Below the pieces are notes generated by a model. It ran no database searches, had not been told where the DNA came from, and worked only from the letters and a program-made list of their open reading frames with translations. From G041228335 sp964580905 (GTDB lineage: Bacteria > Pseudomonadota > Alphaproteobacteria > Puniceispirillales > UBA1172): a stretch of 44,328 nt of DNA. Location: NCBI GenBank assembly GCA_964580905.1, contig CAZOLR010000018.1, forward strand, positions 1-44,328, read 5' to 3'. The translations under genes and the position numbers were made by a program. The number at the start of each line of letters is the position of its first letter. Within the stretch, counting starts at the first letter, position 1. Below, in pieces: positions 42,681 to 44,328 of the stretch.

Positions 42681-43398
42681 AACTGCCATGCTGCTGGTGC
42701 TGGCTTGCCTGGCTCTGTCATGGCCTGCCGCGGCAGGTGAAGGGATCCCGATGGACCGGACAGAAGTCACCATCCGATCATTTGCCGAATTCGCCGCCAG
42801 GACAGGTATGGTCACCAAAGCCGAACAAGTTGGCGGCATGGTCTATGAGGCTGGCTGGGTGAGCAAGCCGGGATGGAACTGGAAGCAACCTTATGGTGTG
42901 GAAAGCCCCCTCGATGAGCCGGCGGTGCACATCACCTTTGATGAAGCGGAAGCGTTTTGCATCTGGCAGGGAAAGCGGCTTCCCACCCGGGATGAATGGA
43001 TCAGTTTTGCGTATACCGAACAGCGGCCGTTACCGCCGCCACCGTTCGTCACCGGCCGGACATACCCTTACCCCACCGGTGACCGGCCTTTTGGTGCGAA
43101 CTGCCTTGATGGGTGCGGCATGGAAGATAATGCACCTGACGGGAAAGTGGATTATTCATCCGTTCTCTTTCGCGGGGCAGGTCACGCCAGGGCGGGCAGC
43201 ACCAGACAAGGCGTCAACGGGCTTTATGAAACCGGCGCAAATGTCTGGGAATGGGCACGCATTGACGACGATCCCTACCAAGCCACCATGGGGGGAAGCT
43301 GGTGGTACGGGGCATATCAGATGAAGGCCGATACCGGCGCCACCAAACCCCGGGATATGGCGGCTGTTTACATAGGCTTTCGCTGTATTTCTGACTGA
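42649..43398 (+). CDS. FGE-sulfatase fold (SUMF1-like) secreted protein lacking the catalytic cysteines
   Basis: 249 residues. A signal peptide (MLLVLACLALSWPAAA) is followed by the formylglycine-generating enzyme fold: VHITFDEAEAFCIWQGKRLP, PTRDEWISFAY, NGLYETGANVWEWARID and the C-terminal IGFRCISD. The active FGE region RGGSYLCHxSYC is here MGGSWWYGAYQM, so both copper-binding catalytic cysteines are replaced. It cannot be a normal sulfatase activator. It more likely binds a ligand or has an unrelated enzymatic role in the periplasm. Start may be 42649 or 42664, just inside the leader frame. Confidence 0.85.
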   Translation: MGRLKMRGFHKTAMLLVLACLALSWPAAAGEGIPMDRTEVTIRSFAEFAARTGMVTKAEQVGGMVYEAGWVSKPGWNWKQPYGVESPLDEPAVHITFDEAEAFCIWQGKRLPTRDEWISFAYTEQRPLPPPPFVTGRTYPYPTGDRPFGANCLDGCGMEDNAPDGKVDYSSVLFRGAGHARAGSTRQGVNGLYETGANVWEWARIDDDPYQATMGGSWWYGAYQMKADTGATKPRDMAAVYIGFRCISD

Positions 43399-43457
43399 AA
43401 CCTGTTGCGTTTTGCCTTTTGCTTCCCTCAACGATCAGGGCGGGGTAGAATTGATCG

Positions 43458-43667
43458 ATGGAAATGGAATTAGGCATAGCATCAACTGACAAGACGTCAT
43501 GCCCGGAATGCCGGGCCCAAAGCCCTTTTTACGTCCGCACCTCCGTGGCGGAGGGGGAATGGGTCTCTGTCTGTTTTGCCTGTGGCTCGCGAAAGCACCA
43601 GAAGGATGCCGCCACAACATCCTCACGCATCAAGCATAAATGCCAGGCCCGCTTGTTTCTGGGATAG
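43458..43667 (+). CDS. Small zinc-ribbon protein
   Basis: 69 residues with two CxxC knuckles, CPEC (15-18) and CFAC (39-42), separated by 20 residues including beta-like FYVRTSVAEGEWVSV, as in zinc ribbons that bind nucleic acid or proteins. A basic tail follows (SRKHQKD, then SRIKHKCQAR). The ribosome site is weak. A strong terminator follows 84 bases later, supporting a real transcription unit. No family is recognised with confidence. Confidence 0.6.
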   Translation: MEMELGIASTDKTSCPECRAQSPFYVRTSVAEGEWVSVCFACGSRKHQKDAATTSSRIKHKCQARLFLG

Positions 43668-43750
43668 TTCCTTCTCACCCCGGCTAACATTTATCCCATT
43701 ATGTCGTTATAAGGGATGCATGAAATTGCAATATCCTCCCTGACTTCGGA

Positions 43751-43774
43751 CTGGCTTTGCCAGCCCATTTTTTT
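43751..43774 (+). terminator. Rho-independent terminator after the zinc-ribbon gene
   Basis: CTGGC-TTT-GCCAG (43751-43763) followed after CCCA by a run of seven T residues (43768-43774). The stem is short but GC-rich and the T-run is strong. Confidence 0.7.
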
Positions 43775-43817
43775 ATGGCAAGATATTTTGTCCGACGGGT
43801 TTAAGGGAGGTATGAAT

Positions 43818-44328
43818 ATGGACGGTATGATCGACTTATCCGGTGAAGCCCTCAAGGATCTGAGCAGAATTCCGAATTGCCGGGGCCGCGGCTGGATTGC
43901 CGCTGATGTGTCCGCACCCGACTGGACCATCGAACTTGATGCGGCCGCCATGCAGGAAATCGCCACGATGGCTGAGGTGATGCAAAAACATCCCCTGCCG
44001 ACCATTCTCCGCCGGCCGGAACAGTTTGAAATCCCGCATTTGCAGGCCGCCTACGCTAAAGCGAAAGATATATGCGACAACGGCGCAGGCTTTGCCGTGA
44101 TTGACCGGCTGCCGCTCGATGAATACGACATTGAAACGATGATCGATATCTACTGGACCCTGGGCCAGTTGATGGGGCCGAACGTTGCCCAGAAATGGGA
44201 CGGCACCATGATTTATGATGTCACCGATACAGGCAAGAAATACGGCTATGGTGTCCGTGGTTCCGCCACCAGTGTTGAGCTTGTCTTTCACACCGATAAT
44301 GCCTTTGGTATTCAGGTTCCTGATTATG
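43818..44328 (+). CDS. TauD/TfdA family 2-oxoglutarate dioxygenase (3' end outside window)
   Basis: The first 170 residues of an Fe(II)/2-oxoglutarate-dependent dioxygenase. The metal-binding HxD is seen in VFHTDNAFG, close to the right edge. The preceding GQLMGPNVAQKWDG and GVRGSATSVELVFHTDN are typical of TauD/TfdA family enzymes that hydroxylate carbon next to a heteroatom. The substrate could be taurine-like, gamma-butyrobetaine-like or something else and cannot be decided from the half that is present. ATG 43818 is 7 bases after GGGAGG; two other ATGs are near. It is read away from the terminator at 43.76 kb, so it begins a new unit. Confidence 0.88.
   Translation, partial: MDGMIDLSGEALKDLSRIPNCRGRGWIAADVSAPDWTIELDAAAMQEIATMAEVMQKHPLPTILRRPEQFEIPHLQAAYAKAKDICDNGAGFAVIDRLPLDEYDIETMIDIYWTLGQLMGPNVAQKWDGTMIYDVTDTGKKYGYGVRGSATSVELVFHTDNAFGIQVPDY

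Noticed and set aside
42649..43398. Diversity-generating retroelement target, suggested by the FGE/C-type lectin fold
   Set aside because: No reverse transcriptase, template repeat or accessory gene is present in the window, and no near-repeat with adenine-specific differences was seen.
42649..43398. Sulfatase-maturing FGE for the sulfatase at 35-37 kb
   Set aside because: Both catalytic cysteines are missing, so it cannot form formylglycine by the known mechanism.
43836..44291. Minus-strand open frame of 151 codons at the right edge
   Set aside because: The plus strand has the HxD dioxygenase motif and a good ribosome site, so this is a shadow.
1..44328. CRISPR arrays, tRNA or rRNA genes, insertion sequences and prophage
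   Set aside because: No regularly spaced repeats, cloverleaf-like segments, transposase or phage proteins were found by reading both strands; a dedicated tRNA or ncRNA scan was not possible.

Overview
The window is about 44 kb of tightly packed bacterial chromosome. It most likely comes from a free-living marine alphaproteobacterium. This is an inference from the cysG-DUF2849-cysI-DUF934 order (an alphaproteobacterial arrangement), the TRAP and TTT binding-protein transporters, the EutB/EutC pair, the Rhizobium etli-type asparaginase and the HmrR/CueR-type regulator; a SAR116- or Rhodospirillales-like genome would fit. No rRNA, tRNA, IS element, phage gene or CRISPR array was seen.

Region 1 (1-10.1 kb): TRAP permease genes (dctQ and the start of dctM, minus strand) face a plus-strand operon of GMC oxidoreductase, enolase-superfamily enzyme, glutamine-synthetase-like ligase, aldehyde dehydrogenase, iron alcohol dehydrogenase and MFS transporter. 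It looks like a complete catabolic cassette for an amine, amino alcohol or polyol whose substrate cannot be read from sequence. A 38-residue lipoprotein gene lies at its end on the other strand.

Region 2 (10.1-22.2 kb, minus strand): a sulfur block. A TTT transporter (tctCBA) is followed by a SauS-like acylating sulfoacetaldehyde dehydrogenase, a SauT-like CoA ligase, a TauE-type anion exporter and a PhnD-like protein. Next to it sits a sulfite assimilation operon (siroheme synthase, DUF2849, sulfite reductase, DUF934). Together they suggest uptake of sulfoacetate or a related sulfonate, conversion through the CoA ester to sulfoacetaldehyde and, once C-S cleavage happens (xsc is not in the window), export or reduction of sulfite.

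Region 3 (22.4-31.7 kb): a SET-domain protein, a stand-alone polyamine-type ABC binding protein with its own promoter and terminator, eutB-eutC, a divergent asparaginase, a cytochrome c and a HyuA/HyuB pair. The theme is uptake and breakdown of organic nitrogen compounds.

Region 4 (31.8-35.3 kb): an AhpD-like protein and a copper-response cluster. A CueR-type regulator with S77, C112 and C120 diverges from DUF4396-cytochrome c'-multicopper oxidase across a near-ideal CueR operator with a 19-bp promoter spacer.

Region 5 (35.3-44.3 kb): a sulfatase, a secreted EF-hand/C-type-lectin protein paired with a cysteine-rich pilin-like protein, a degenerate SDR, a GYD protein, an EamA exporter, an FGE-fold protein without the catalytic cysteines, a small zinc ribbon and the start of a TauD/TfdA dioxygenase. 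The pilin-lectin pair and the sulfonate/TTT operon are the best candidates for incompletely described biology.
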